Source: Methylobacterium sp. Leaf123
GTDB lineage: Bacteria > Pseudomonadota > Alphaproteobacteria > Rhizobiales > Beijerinckiaceae
Assembly: GCF_001423405.1 (NCBI RefSeq)
Contig: NZ_LMNS01000038.1
Span: 262,801 to 326,800, forward strand
DNA: 64,000 nt
Reading direction: 5' to 3'
The notes under the pieces are model-generated. The model was not told the DNA's origin. It saw nothing but the letters and a program-made list of their open reading frames with translations, and ran no database searches. Within the stretch, counting starts at the first letter, position 1. Each line of letters starts with the position of its first letter. Shown in pieces: positions 52,115-59,617 of this stretch. A program made the position numbers and the translations under genes.

Positions 52115-53566
52115 TCAGACTGGGAGGGCCGGCGGCGGATCGTCCGAGAGCGCCACCACCTTGCCCGGATTGAGCCCGTCCTGCGGGTCGAGGGCAGCCT
52201 TCAACCGCCGCATCAGATCGAGGCCGACGGGGTCGGCGGTGCGGGCGAGTTCGTCACGCTTGATCAGGCCGATGCCGTGCTCGGCGGCGATCGATCCGTC
52301 CATGCGCTCGACGATGCCGTGGACGATGGCGTTGAAGCGGCCCCACTGGCTCAGGAACTCCGCCTTCTCCATGCCGACCGGCTGGGTCAGGTTGAAGTGG
52401 ATGTTGCCGTCGCCGAAATGCCCGAACGGGCAGGGGCGCAGGCCCGGCATCGCCGCCTCGCAGGCGGCACTTGCCTCGTCCAGAAAGTCGGCGAGGCGCG
52501 AGAGCGGCAGCGAGACGTCGTGCTTGATCGAGCCGCCCTCCGCTTTCTGCACCTCGGGCAGCACCTCGCGCAGGCGCCACAGGGCGGCGTCCTGGGCCGC
52601 GCTGCCGCCGATTACCGCATCCTCCACCAATCCCGCCTCCATCGCCTCGGCGAGCAAGGCTTCCATCTTGGCGCGGGTGTCGGAGCCGGGCCGGGGTGAG
52701 GACAGCTCCACCAGGGCGTAGGCAGCATGGGAGCCGGAGAGCGGCGGGCGCACATCAATCCCGTGTCGCAGCACCATCTCCAGGCCGAAGCGGGGGATGT
52801 ACTCGAAGGCCGTCAGCCCCCGGTCGGCACCGGCCCGGAGCCGCGCGAAGAGGGCGAGCGCCGCCTGCGCCGAGGCGAGGCCAACGAAGCCGACGCAGGT
52901 CGAGAGGGGCTTGGGGTACAGCTTCAGGGTCGCCGCGGTGATGATGCCGAGCGTGCCCTCCGAGCCGACGAAGAGGTGCTTGAGGTCGTAGCCGGCGTTG
53001 TTCTTGCGCAGCGCCTTGAGCCCGTTCCAGATCCGTCCATCGGCGAGCACCACTTCGAGCCCGAGCACGAGGTCGCGGGCATTGCCGTAGGCCAGTACCG
53101 CCAGACCCCCGGCATTGGTGGCGAGGCCGCCGCCGATCCGCGCCGTGCCCTCCGCCGCCCAGGAGAGCGGGAACAGCATCCCCGCCGCGTCGGCGGCGGC
53201 CTGCACGTCGGCGAGGATCATGCCGGCCTCCACCGTCATGCTGGCACCAAGGGGATCGATCGCCCGCAGCCGGTCGAGGCGATTGAGGGACAGCACGATC
53301 CCGCCGAAGGGCACGCCGCCGCCGACAAGCCCGGTATTGCCGCCCTGCGCCACCACCGGCACCCGCGCCTCGGCGCAGGCGCGCACCGTAAAGGCGACCT
53401 CCTCGGTCGTGCCCGGCGCCACGACGGCGAGCGCATGGCCGCGATAGAGCCCGCGCGACTCGACGAGATGCGGCGCGAGATCGGCCGGATCGGTGCGCAC
53501 GTGCCGAAGGCCGAGCCGCTCGGAGAGCGTGGCGAGAAGGCGATCGTGGGAGAGGGGAGCGGTCAT
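52115..53566 (-). CDS. FAD-linked 2-hydroxyacid dehydrogenase (GlcD/D2HGDH family)
   Basis: The protein has 483 residues. The PCMH-type FAD domain contains VVAQGGNTGLVGGGVPFG and NAGGLAVLAYGNARDLVLGLEVVLADG; the C-terminal cap has FGHFGDGNIHFNL and AAEHGIGLIKRDEL, with metal-binding His residues. The family oxidises D-lactate, D-2-hydroxyglutarate or glycolate. A single-subunit enzyme with no GlcE/GlcF neighbours favours D-2-hydroxyglutarate or D-lactate. The ATG is at 53566. Confidence 0.9.
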   Translation of the reverse strand: MTAPLSHDRLLATLSERLGLRHVRTDPADLAPHLVESRGLYRGHALAVVAPGTTEEVAFTVRACAEARVPVVAQGGNTGLVGGGVPFGGIVLSLNRLDRLRAIDPLGASMTVEAGMILADVQAAADAAGMLFPLSWAAEGTARIGGGLATNAGGLAVLAYGNARDLVLGLEVVLADGRIWNGLKALRKNNAGYDLKHLFVGSEGTLGIITAATLKLYPKPLSTCVGFVGLASAQAALALFARLRAGADRGLTAFEYIPRFGLEMVLRHGIDVRPPLSGSHAAYALVELSSPRPGSDTRAKMEALLAEAMEAGLVEDAVIGGSAAQDAALWRLREVLPEVQKAEGGSIKHDVSLPLSRLADFLDEASAACEAAMPGLRPCPFGHFGDGNIHFNLTQPVGMEKAEFLSQWGRFNAIVHGIVERMDGSIAAEHGIGLIKRDELARTADPVGLDLMRRLKAALDPQDGLNPGKVVALSDDPPPALPV

Positions 53567-53773
53567 CGAGGGAGGGCTGAGGCGGGACGCACGACGGCGG
53601 CGTCCGGCTCAAATAGGCCGGGGGAACGGCATTTGCACCGAGGGGCGCGGATGCGGGGAAAGGCATGCGGGAAAATGGCACGCACCGGGCGCTGGCGGGT
53701 TTTCCTTCCGCAGCGGATCGCCGCCCGATCCGACCGTGTTTTCCGTCCCACCGAAGACGAGGCTTGAGGCGCC

Positions 53774-54469
53774 ATGCTGTCCGTGATCCCGAACCCGCCG
53801 CGCACGGCGCTGCCGATCCATGGCAGTTCCGACCTGTTTCCGGTGCGCCGGGTCTATTGCGTGGGCCGCAACTACCGGGCCCATGCCCGCGAGATGGGCG
53901 CCGACGAGCGCGACCCGCCCTTCTTCTTCCTCAAGCCCGCCGACACGCTCCAGATCGTGCCGGAGGGCGCGACGATCGAGCATCCCTATCCGCCGCGCAC
54001 CGAAAACTACCATTTCGAGGTGGAGCTGGTGGCGGCCCTCGGCCGGGGCGGGCGCGACATCCCGGTGGAGACCGCCGGCACCCATGTCTACGGCTACGCC
54101 GTCGGCCTCGACATGACCCGCCGCGACCTTCAGGACGAGGCCAAGCGGCAGGCGCGACCATGGGAGCTCGGCAAGGCGGCGGATTTCTCCGCCCCCATCG
54201 GCGCCCTGCGGCCGGCGGGCGTCATCGGTCATCCGCGCTCGGGCGCGATCACCCTGGACGTGGATGGCGCCGAGCGCCAGCGGGGCGACCTCTCCGAGAT
54301 GATCTGGTCGGTGCCGGAGCAGGTCGCGCTGCTCTCCACCTATTTCGAGCTGCATCCCGGCGACCTGATCCTCACCGGCACGCCCGCGGGCGTCGGGGCG
54401 GTGCAACGCGGCCAGACCATGCGCGCGCGGATCGAGGGCGTGGGAGCGATCGCGCTCAAGGTCGTGTGA
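53774..54469 (+). CDS. Fumarylacetoacetate-hydrolase-family protein
   Basis: The protein has 231 residues. VYCVGRNYRAHAREMG is the FAH opening, YHFEVELVAALG has the metal-binding Glu pair, YAVGLDMTRRDLQ includes the Asp, and GDLILTGTPAGVG is the signature. Members of this size include fumarylpyruvate hydrolase and acylpyruvases. GAGG lies upstream of the ATG at 53774. The Nudix gene follows 48 bp downstream. Confidence 0.92.
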   Translation: MLSVIPNPPRTALPIHGSSDLFPVRRVYCVGRNYRAHAREMGADERDPPFFFLKPADTLQIVPEGATIEHPYPPRTENYHFEVELVAALGRGGRDIPVETAGTHVYGYAVGLDMTRRDLQDEAKRQARPWELGKAADFSAPIGALRPAGVIGHPRSGAITLDVDGAERQRGDLSEMIWSVPEQVALLSTYFELHPGDLILTGTPAGVGAVQRGQTMRARIEGVGAIALKVV

Positions 54470-54517
54470 GCGCGCCGGGGCGCGACGAGCACGATGCCGC
54501 CGTCTAGAAGAGCCGGC

Positions 54518-54994
54518 ATGATCCTCAATCTCGACCGCCCCTGGCTTCACCGCTTGTCCCTGCGGGTCGCGCTTATGACCCGCGGCATGACGCTGGGCGT
54601 GCGCGGCGTCGCCATCGACGGGCAGGGGCGGGTCTGCCTCGTGCGCCATACCTATGTCGGCGGCTGGCACCTGCCGGGGGGCGGGATCGATCCGGGCGAG
54701 AGCGGCCCCGCTGCGATGGCCCGCGAGTTCCGCGAGGAGGCCGAGATCGTGGTGACGCCCGACGGCAGCATGCGGCTGCACGGCTTCTTCCTGAACCCCG
54801 GCGCACAGCGCCGCGACCACATCGCCGTCTACATCGTCCCGGCTTTCACGGTGACGGGCCCGAAACGGCCCGACCGCGAGATCGCCGAGGCCGGCTTTTT
54901 CCCCCTCGACGCCCTGCCGGCCGACACCACCCGCGCCACCCGCGCCCGCCTCAACGAGATCCGCGGCGGCCAGCCACCGGCCGAGCTTTGGTGA
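54518..54994 (+). CDS. Nudix hydrolase
   Basis: The protein has 158 residues. The Nudix box GGGIDPGESGPAAMAREFREEAEI has the REFREE core. VAIDGQGRVCLVRHTYVGGWHLPGG precedes it. The start at 54518 is preferred because AAGAG sits upstream; the first in-frame ATG is 24 bp earlier. Substrate unknown (nucleotide diphosphate linked compounds in general). Confidence 0.87.
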   Translation: MILNLDRPWLHRLSLRVALMTRGMTLGVRGVAIDGQGRVCLVRHTYVGGWHLPGGGIDPGESGPAAMAREFREEAEIVVTPDGSMRLHGFFLNPGAQRRDHIAVYIVPAFTVTGPKRPDREIAEAGFFPLDALPADTTRATRARLNEIRGGQPPAELW

Positions 54995-55098
54995 GCCGCG
55001 CAAAAAAATCGACCTTGGCGCTTGCATCCCCGGCCGGGATAGTGTTTACCAGCGCCACCGACGGACGCGCCCACGGCGCCGGACGGACGGACAAGAGA

Positions 55099-55173
55099 GC
55101 GGGTGTAGCTCAGGGGTAGAGCACAACCTTGCCAAGGTTGGGGTCGAGGGTTCGAATCCCTTCGCCCGCTCCA
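55099..55173 (+). tRNA. tRNA-Gly (anticodon GCC)
   Basis: The acceptor arms GCGGGTG (55099-55105) and CGCCCGC (55163-55169) pair, followed by T and an encoded CCA (55171-55173). The anticodon stem-loop reads AACCTTGCCAAGGTT with GCC in the loop, and GGTTCGAATCC forms the T arm. The 3' end borders the degraded mobile island. Confidence 0.97.
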
Positions 55174-55805
55174 GTTTCCCAACCATTCCAAGCCCTTAGG
55201 GCTATTTAGTGGCAGCCAGGCCGCGCACTAGATATGTTGAGGCCTCACCGAGGCCTCACGTTTCTGCATGTGGAAACGACGGCCAGAAGGTATCAGCCTA
55301 GCACCGCGATCCTTCGCCTCGGCATCTTTGGAAGCGTTGTGACGCTTTGAGCGGCACCGGTTTCCGAATGAGTTGATTCGCTCCAAAGATCATTTCTGTT
55401 CCTTGAGTCCTTCGCCAGGAAGGAATGAGCCGCCGCGTATCTTCCCACATAGTTGCCCCCGGCAGGCCGGACTTCCGCGGATGCCGCATGCCGTCGGGTC
55501 CACGTCGGATATGATCGAAGAGGCTGGCGACAATTTCGACCGACCTGATCGCGCTGACTGATCTGCTCCGGCTGCGGAAGTCGGTTCCAGGCGCGTCCTC
55601 TGGAGACAATCGGCGGCAAGTAGCCCTTCGGTGAGGCCCGCTTCAGCGCAGCAATTGCCGTTCGCAGGATCATGCGTATCGAGGTCACGATCTCGCCCCC
55701 CCCATCCTTCGGTACTCGACCGCAGCGATCCGTGAAGTGTGATGCTCTCGTGCATGGCGCTGCCCTGCAGGAAGCAATACCGCAACTTGAGCGGCAGCGA
55801 TTCCC
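55174..55805. other. Decayed island sequence next to tRNA-Gly
   Basis: About 630 bp with lower GC than its surroundings and no intact gene. Several minus-strand frames carry natural-looking fragments (for example one with MWEDTRRLIPSWRRTQ at about 55400-55450), which suggests broken genes. I could not assign them. No copy of the tRNA 3' end was found as a second attachment site. Confidence 0.5.
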
Positions 55806-56302
55806 GGTTATCGCCTCGTCCTCGGCCTTGGAGCGACGAAGCTCCGGCTGAGTGTATTCGAGGCACACGACCGCTGGGCGCTCGCCATCAGGCATCTGCA
55901 TGCAGATTGAGGAAATGAGGCCAGGATTGTCCGCCACGAAGTTTAGCGGCGCCGGCATCAGTTGGAACGGCACCGGGGCGGTATTGCCGTCGAGATGGCG
56001 CTGCTTGCACACCTCGGCCTGCGCCTCGAATCCGCTCAGCCCCTCGAGCGCGCAGTGGACTACGGGCCCGGCCTGCACTCGCCGGCCCTGGTCGATCCAG
56101 CCGAGTGCGACGTGCATCAGCAGGTCGAGACGAGGAAGCTCTTGCCGCACTTCGGCGCCCCCCAGAACTCAGCCAGCCCGAGGATTGGCAGCAAGGACTT
56201 TACGAGGAACCGCGGCACCGTAGAGAGCCGGATCCGGTCAAAGGGCACGAGCCGGAACCGGTCGGCGGGCGTGCTCGGATCGCCGGCGGAGCGGCCGCGG
56301 GC
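55806..56302 (-). pseudogene. Frameshifted AAA_25/RepA-like ATPase of a phage or integrative element
   Basis: Reading leftward, one frame from about 56302 encodes PADRFRLVPFDRIRLSTVPR and LAEFWGAPKCGKSFLV (Walker A GAPKCGKSF near 56136-56160), then hits a stop. The next frame continues LDLLMHVALGWIDQGRRVQAGPVVHCALEGLSGFEAQAEV, VPFQLMPAPLNFVADNPGLI and RPAVVCLEY. Together these match the first half of the AAA-type ATPases found in alphaproteobacterial phages and integrative elements. So there is a single-base frameshift just after Walker A, loss of Walker B, and no start codon. The rest of the gene is gone or unrecognisable. Confidence 0.72.
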
Positions 56303-56371
56303 TTAGCACATGGACCACCCCCGTCGTTGGCGCGCATCGAGACCTCGGCCGCGTCAATCGCCATCATGCCG

Positions 56372-56806
56372 TCACGGCTCGCGCGGATGTAGGTGCACAT
56401 GCACTGCACCGCGTACCGCAGGTAGGCGGAACCAGCGCTGGCGCAGATGCTCGCTACGATCGTGCAGGATGCGGCAGCGCTGGCAGAGCGCCTTCAAGTT
56501 CTTGGGGTCGTTGTCGCCCGGATCATAGTCGAGGTTGGCGCAGGCCGGGTAGACGCGGGTGGTTCCGATCACCATGCCCGCCGGCAGGCATTCCAGCGGC
56601 GCCAGCTTGAGCGGACGCCCCTTGCCGCTACGCCAAGTCTGCCCGACTGCATCCCACCAGCGACCATCCCCCAGGTGAAACACTAGCTGACCATGGGGCC
56701 GGCCACAGCCTTCGCAGCAGCCCTTGGCACGCCCGAACCGGATCACGTCGGACAGTTGCGCCCAGTCGATGGAATAGAAGAAGCGGTTTTCCGGGCGGAT
56801 CGGCAT
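56372..56806 (-). CDS. HNH-endonuclease-like protein with altered motif residues
   Basis: The protein has 144 residues. It starts with IDWAQLSDVIRFGRAKGCCEGCGRPHG, a zinc-binding CxxC, and has ANLDYDPGDNDPKNLKALCQRCRILHDRSEHLRQRW. In this phage/island HNH group the central block normally reads HLDHDP and CQRCHxLHD; here His is replaced by Tyr (LDYDP) and by Arg (CRILHD). It could be inactive. It ends the decayed ATPase region and lies 4 bp beyond the recombinase stop. Confidence 0.68.
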   Translation of the reverse strand: MPIRPENRFFYSIDWAQLSDVIRFGRAKGCCEGCGRPHGQLVFHLGDGRWWDAVGQTWRSGKGRPLKLAPLECLPAGMVIGTTRVYPACANLDYDPGDNDPKNLKALCQRCRILHDRSEHLRQRWFRLPAVRGAVHVHLHPREP

Positions 56807-56810
56807 CGGC

Positions 56811-57389
56811 TCAGCCCTGCGCCTGGCTGCGTGCGCGTGCCTGCGGAAAGTAGAGGTAGAAGGTCTTGCGGCTGACGCCGACGCGTTTGGCGATCTCGGC
56901 CACCGAGATGGTGCCGGCGGCGAGCATCGCGCGGCCCGCCTCTAGGTCGGCGTCGGTGATCTTGCGCGGACGACCGCCCTTGCGGCCCCGCGCGACCGCC
57001 GCCTTGAGCCCGGCCAGGGTGCGCTCACGGTTCAGGTCGAGGAAGTACTCGGCGATCGTGCCGAGGAAGTTGAACATCATCCGCCCGGTGGCGGTCTCAG
57101 TGTCCACCTGCTCGGTCAGCGACCGAAGCTTGACCCCGCGCTCCTGCAGCATGTGGGCGGTGTCGAGCATTTCGCGGAGGGAGCGGCCAAGACGGTCGAT
57201 CCTCCAGACCACCAGCTGATCCTCGGCGCGCAGGAAGTCGAGGGCCGCCTCGAGGGCCGGGCGCTTGGTGCCGGCGCGCCCGCTCTCCTTCTCCTCGAAT
57301 ATCCGGATGCAGCCAGCGGCCCTCAGGGCATCGCGCTGCAGATCCAGGTTCCGGTCCTCGGTGGAAACGCGTACGTAGCCAATCAACAT
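56811..57389 (-). CDS. Serine recombinase (Tn3-type resolvase/invertase)
   Basis: The protein has 192 residues. The catalytic Ser is in IGYVRVSTEDRNLDLQ, with the conserved LVVWRIDRLGRSLREML (Arg residues) and FNFLGTIAEYFLDLNRERT, then a C-terminal helix-turn-helix (ISVAEIAKRVGVSRKTFYLYFP). It appears complete. The ATG at 57389 precedes MLIGYVRVST. An inverted repeat lies 52-117 bp upstream and could be its binding or crossover site. Confidence 0.93.
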   Translation of the reverse strand: MLIGYVRVSTEDRNLDLQRDALRAAGCIRIFEEKESGRAGTKRPALEAALDFLRAEDQLVVWRIDRLGRSLREMLDTAHMLQERGVKLRSLTEQVDTETATGRMMFNFLGTIAEYFLDLNRERTLAGLKAAVARGRKGGRPRKITDADLEAGRAMLAAGTISVAEIAKRVGVSRKTFYLYFPQARARSQAQG

Positions 57390-57440
57390 GTCACGATAGT
57401 CCCACAACAGCGTTTTCGTGATAATAGAAAAGCTTACATA

Positions 57441-57506
57441 TTTAGGTGACAGAAACCGCCACGCTTGAGGGGGCCGGGAAGGAGTTCCGGCTGTATGTCA
57501 CCTAAA
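57441..57506. other. Inverted repeat upstream of the recombinase, possible res/crossover site
   Basis: Perfect 11-bp arms TTTAGGTGACA (57441-57451) and TGTCACCTAAA (57496-57506), 44 bp apart, inside an AT-richer segment between the recombinase start and the IS element. The size suits a serine-recombinase site or an operator for the recombinase gene. Confidence 0.55.
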
Positions 57507-57558
57507 CATTCGTTTTTCTCACATGCATGATCGCACAACCAGAAGACCGCCTGGGGTG

Positions 57559-59128
57559 GAGGCTGTGTGAGAACGCGGAGTGTTGTGCCGGTTCGGAGCG
57601 GTGACGGTGCGCGGGGTGTCGCGTGCTGTCACGCCCGGAGGGCGCTGAGGAGCGGTCCAGTGCCGAGGATCGCCATCACCCGCTTCAGATTGTAGGCCAG
57701 GACCTGCAAGCTCATCTCGGTCGCTACGTTTCTCAACCGGCGCATCCGGAAGTGCGTCGCGCCCATCCAGCCCTTGAGCGTCCCAAACACGTGCTCGACC
57801 GTCTGGCGGCGCGTGCGCATCGCGTGAGGATCCGCGTCGAGCCGCCGCTGCACGGCTTCCAGGACCGCCTCGTGCTCCCACCGCGTCACGCGCCGCTCCT
57901 TGGCTGGCGTGCAGCGCACCTTGATTGCGCAGCCATGGCAAGCTGTTGTCCAGTAACGGCGTAGCGTTAGTCCGTCTTCCACATTGGTGTAGCGGTAGGA
58001 GAGCTGCTCGCCGGCTGGACACCGGTAGGCCTCCGCCTCCGCCTCCGCCTCGTAGACGAAGTCCTGCTTGCCGAAGCGCCCCTCCGCCTTGGCGCCCGAG
58101 GTCAGCGGCTTGGGCAGTGTCACCGCAATGCCGGCCTGATCACAGGCCAGGATCTCCTCGCCCGAGAAGTAGCCGCGATCCGCTAGCACGGTGAGCGCCT
58201 CATGCCCGGTTGCTGCTTGGCCCTGGCGGCTCATGTGCGCCAGCTGGGTGCGGTCGTGCCCGACGTTGGTGACCGCGTGGGCGACGATCAGATGATGCTC
58301 GGTGTCGACGACCGCCTGCACGTTGTAGCCGACGATCCCCGTTCCTTTGCCGCGCGTGGCCATCGCCCGCGCGTCCGGATCGGTCAGCGAGATCTGTCGA
58401 TCAGGCGCAGCTTCGACGAGCGTCTCCATCGCCTGCAGTTCGCGCATCTGCGTCCGCAGGGCGTCCAGACGCTCGGCGATACGCGCCTTGCGCACGTGCG
58501 CGACCTCGTCCTCCTGGCGGTCGGCGGTGTCGAGGGCGGCCAAGTAGCGCGCGATGCTGGCCTCGACCTGCTCGATGCGGCGCTGGATCGCTGCCGGGGT
58601 GAAGTTGCGATCGCGCGCGTTCACCGCTTTGAAGCGGCTGCCGTCGAGAGCCACGACACCACCGGCTAGGAGGCCGAGTTGGCGGCACAGGACCACGAAC
58701 TGGCGGCAGGCGGCCTGGATCGCTGGGCCGTTGTCGCGTCGGAAGTCGGCGATGGTCTTGAAGTCGGGGGCGAGGCGGCCGGTCAGCCACATCAGCTCGA
58801 CGTTGCGGCCGGCCTCACGCTCCAGGCGGCGGCTGGAGGCGACTTGGTTGAGGTAGCCGTAGAGATAGAGCTTCAGCAGTGTCGCGGGATGATAGCCGGG
58901 TCGGCCCGTCGCGGCCGGCGTCACGCCAGCAAAACCAAGGGCTGCAAGATCGAGTTCATCCACGAACACATCGACGATGCGAACTGGATTGTCCTCAGAC
59001 ACATAGTCGTCCAGGCGATGCGGCAGAAGCGAGATCTGGTGACGATCTGCGCCACTAACGAACCGCATCATACAAGCCTCCACCGTCATGAAGAGACTAT
59101 CAGAACCGCAGCGTTTTCACACAGCCTC
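57559..59128 (-). mobile_element. IS1182-family insertion sequence, complete
   Basis: About 1.57 kb. The left terminal repeat is GAGGCTGTGTGAGAACGC (57559-57576); the right end (59111-59128) is its reverse complement with one mismatch. The direct repeat GGTG flanks both ends (57555-57558 and 59129-59132), a 4-bp target duplication. One full transposase gene lies between. Confidence 0.88.
57629..59089 (-). CDS. IS1182-family transposase
   Basis: The protein has 486 residues. The N-terminal DUF772 domain contains GRPGYHPATLLKLYLYGYLNQVASSRRLE and LMWLTGRLAPDFKTIADFRRDNG; the DDE parts are VVALDGSRFKAVNA, TVLADRGYFSGEEI and RTRRQTVEHVFGTLKGWMG. A Zn-like Cys pair (TTACHGCAIKVRC) precedes the last Asp/Glu. 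The gene is intact and fills the element, so it may still be active. Confidence 0.95.
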   Translation of the reverse strand: MTVEACMMRFVSGADRHQISLLPHRLDDYVSEDNPVRIVDVFVDELDLAALGFAGVTPAATGRPGYHPATLLKLYLYGYLNQVASSRRLEREAGRNVELMWLTGRLAPDFKTIADFRRDNGPAIQAACRQFVVLCRQLGLLAGGVVALDGSRFKAVNARDRNFTPAAIQRRIEQVEASIARYLAALDTADRQEDEVAHVRKARIAERLDALRTQMRELQAMETLVEAAPDRQISLTDPDARAMATRGKGTGIVGYNVQAVVDTEHHLIVAHAVTNVGHDRTQLAHMSRQGQAATGHEALTVLADRGYFSGEEILACDQAGIAVTLPKPLTSGAKAEGRFGKQDFVYEAEAEAEAYRCPAGEQLSYRYTNVEDGLTLRRYWTTACHGCAIKVRCTPAKERRVTRWEHEAVLEAVQRRLDADPHAMRTRRQTVEHVFGTLKGWMGATHFRMRRLRNVATEMSLQVLAYNLKRVMAILGTGPLLSALRA

Positions 59129-59132
59129 GGTG

Positions 59133-59523
59133 GAAAGCCGCTGTTCAGCGTCCGCCCGCTGAACGACGGCTTCGCGCCACTTCCGGACCTTCGGCTACCG
59201 CTGCGGGTATGGCCGCTCGTCCCCCGATAGCTGCCATTGGCCGGAGATTCGCTCTGGCGGCCACAACGTCCTGACCTGATGGTCGCCCGTATGGCGTCTG
59301 CCACGGACCATACGGGCACCCGTAAGTGGTCAGGCTCCAAGGCAGAACTGGTTCACCCGAGGCGTGAGGGCGACGTCGGCTTCTATGCACGGCCGGCCGT
59401 AAGCACACCTTCTGAACTCGACCCAACCTCGCCGCTCAAGGCAAGTTGCGCTGGACCCGAAAGCGGCCTTCGTTGATCCCATGGGATTGACCGCAGGCAT
59501 GTAACGGCAACATAAACCCTCGA
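59133..59523. other. Region right of the IS element, no intact gene
   Basis: 391 bp with short broken frames. It contains an inverted repeat CCCGTATGG (59286-59294) / CCATACGGG (59308-59316) and stretches that look like remnants of coding sequence. Nothing could be assigned. Confidence 0.5.
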
Positions 59524-59589
59524 CGGTAATGGTGTCTGCCGGGCCTTGAGCCGAACCGCCGATCCCTGATGCGGCTGATGACTCCTACT
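59522..59589 (+). promoter_or_regulatory. Fluoride riboswitch (crcB motif)
   Basis: The sequence follows the crcB-motif consensus: GGTAATGGTGTCTGCC (59525-59540), then the conserved AACCGC (59554-59559) pairing with GCGG (59571-59574), and the 3' signature CTGATGACTCCTAC (59575-59588). The pseudoknot GGTGTC (59531-59536) with GACTCC (59580-59585) has one U-U mismatch. It is followed by a 7-bp hairpin (59591-59606), then GGGAGG and the antiporter ATG at 59618. Fluoride binding should switch the downstream gene on. Confidence 0.88.
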
Positions 59590-59617
59590 TTTCGCAATTT
59601 TGCGAACGGGAGGAATC

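Noticed and set aside
55852..56223. Plus-strand 123-codon frame in the island
   Set aside because: It is antisense to the AAA ATPase remnant, whose minus-strand frames carry recognisable motifs.
55099..59200. Search for att direct repeats of the tRNA-Gly 3' end
   Set aside because: No repeat of the GTTCGAATCCC or CGCCCGCTCCA end was found downstream in the window.
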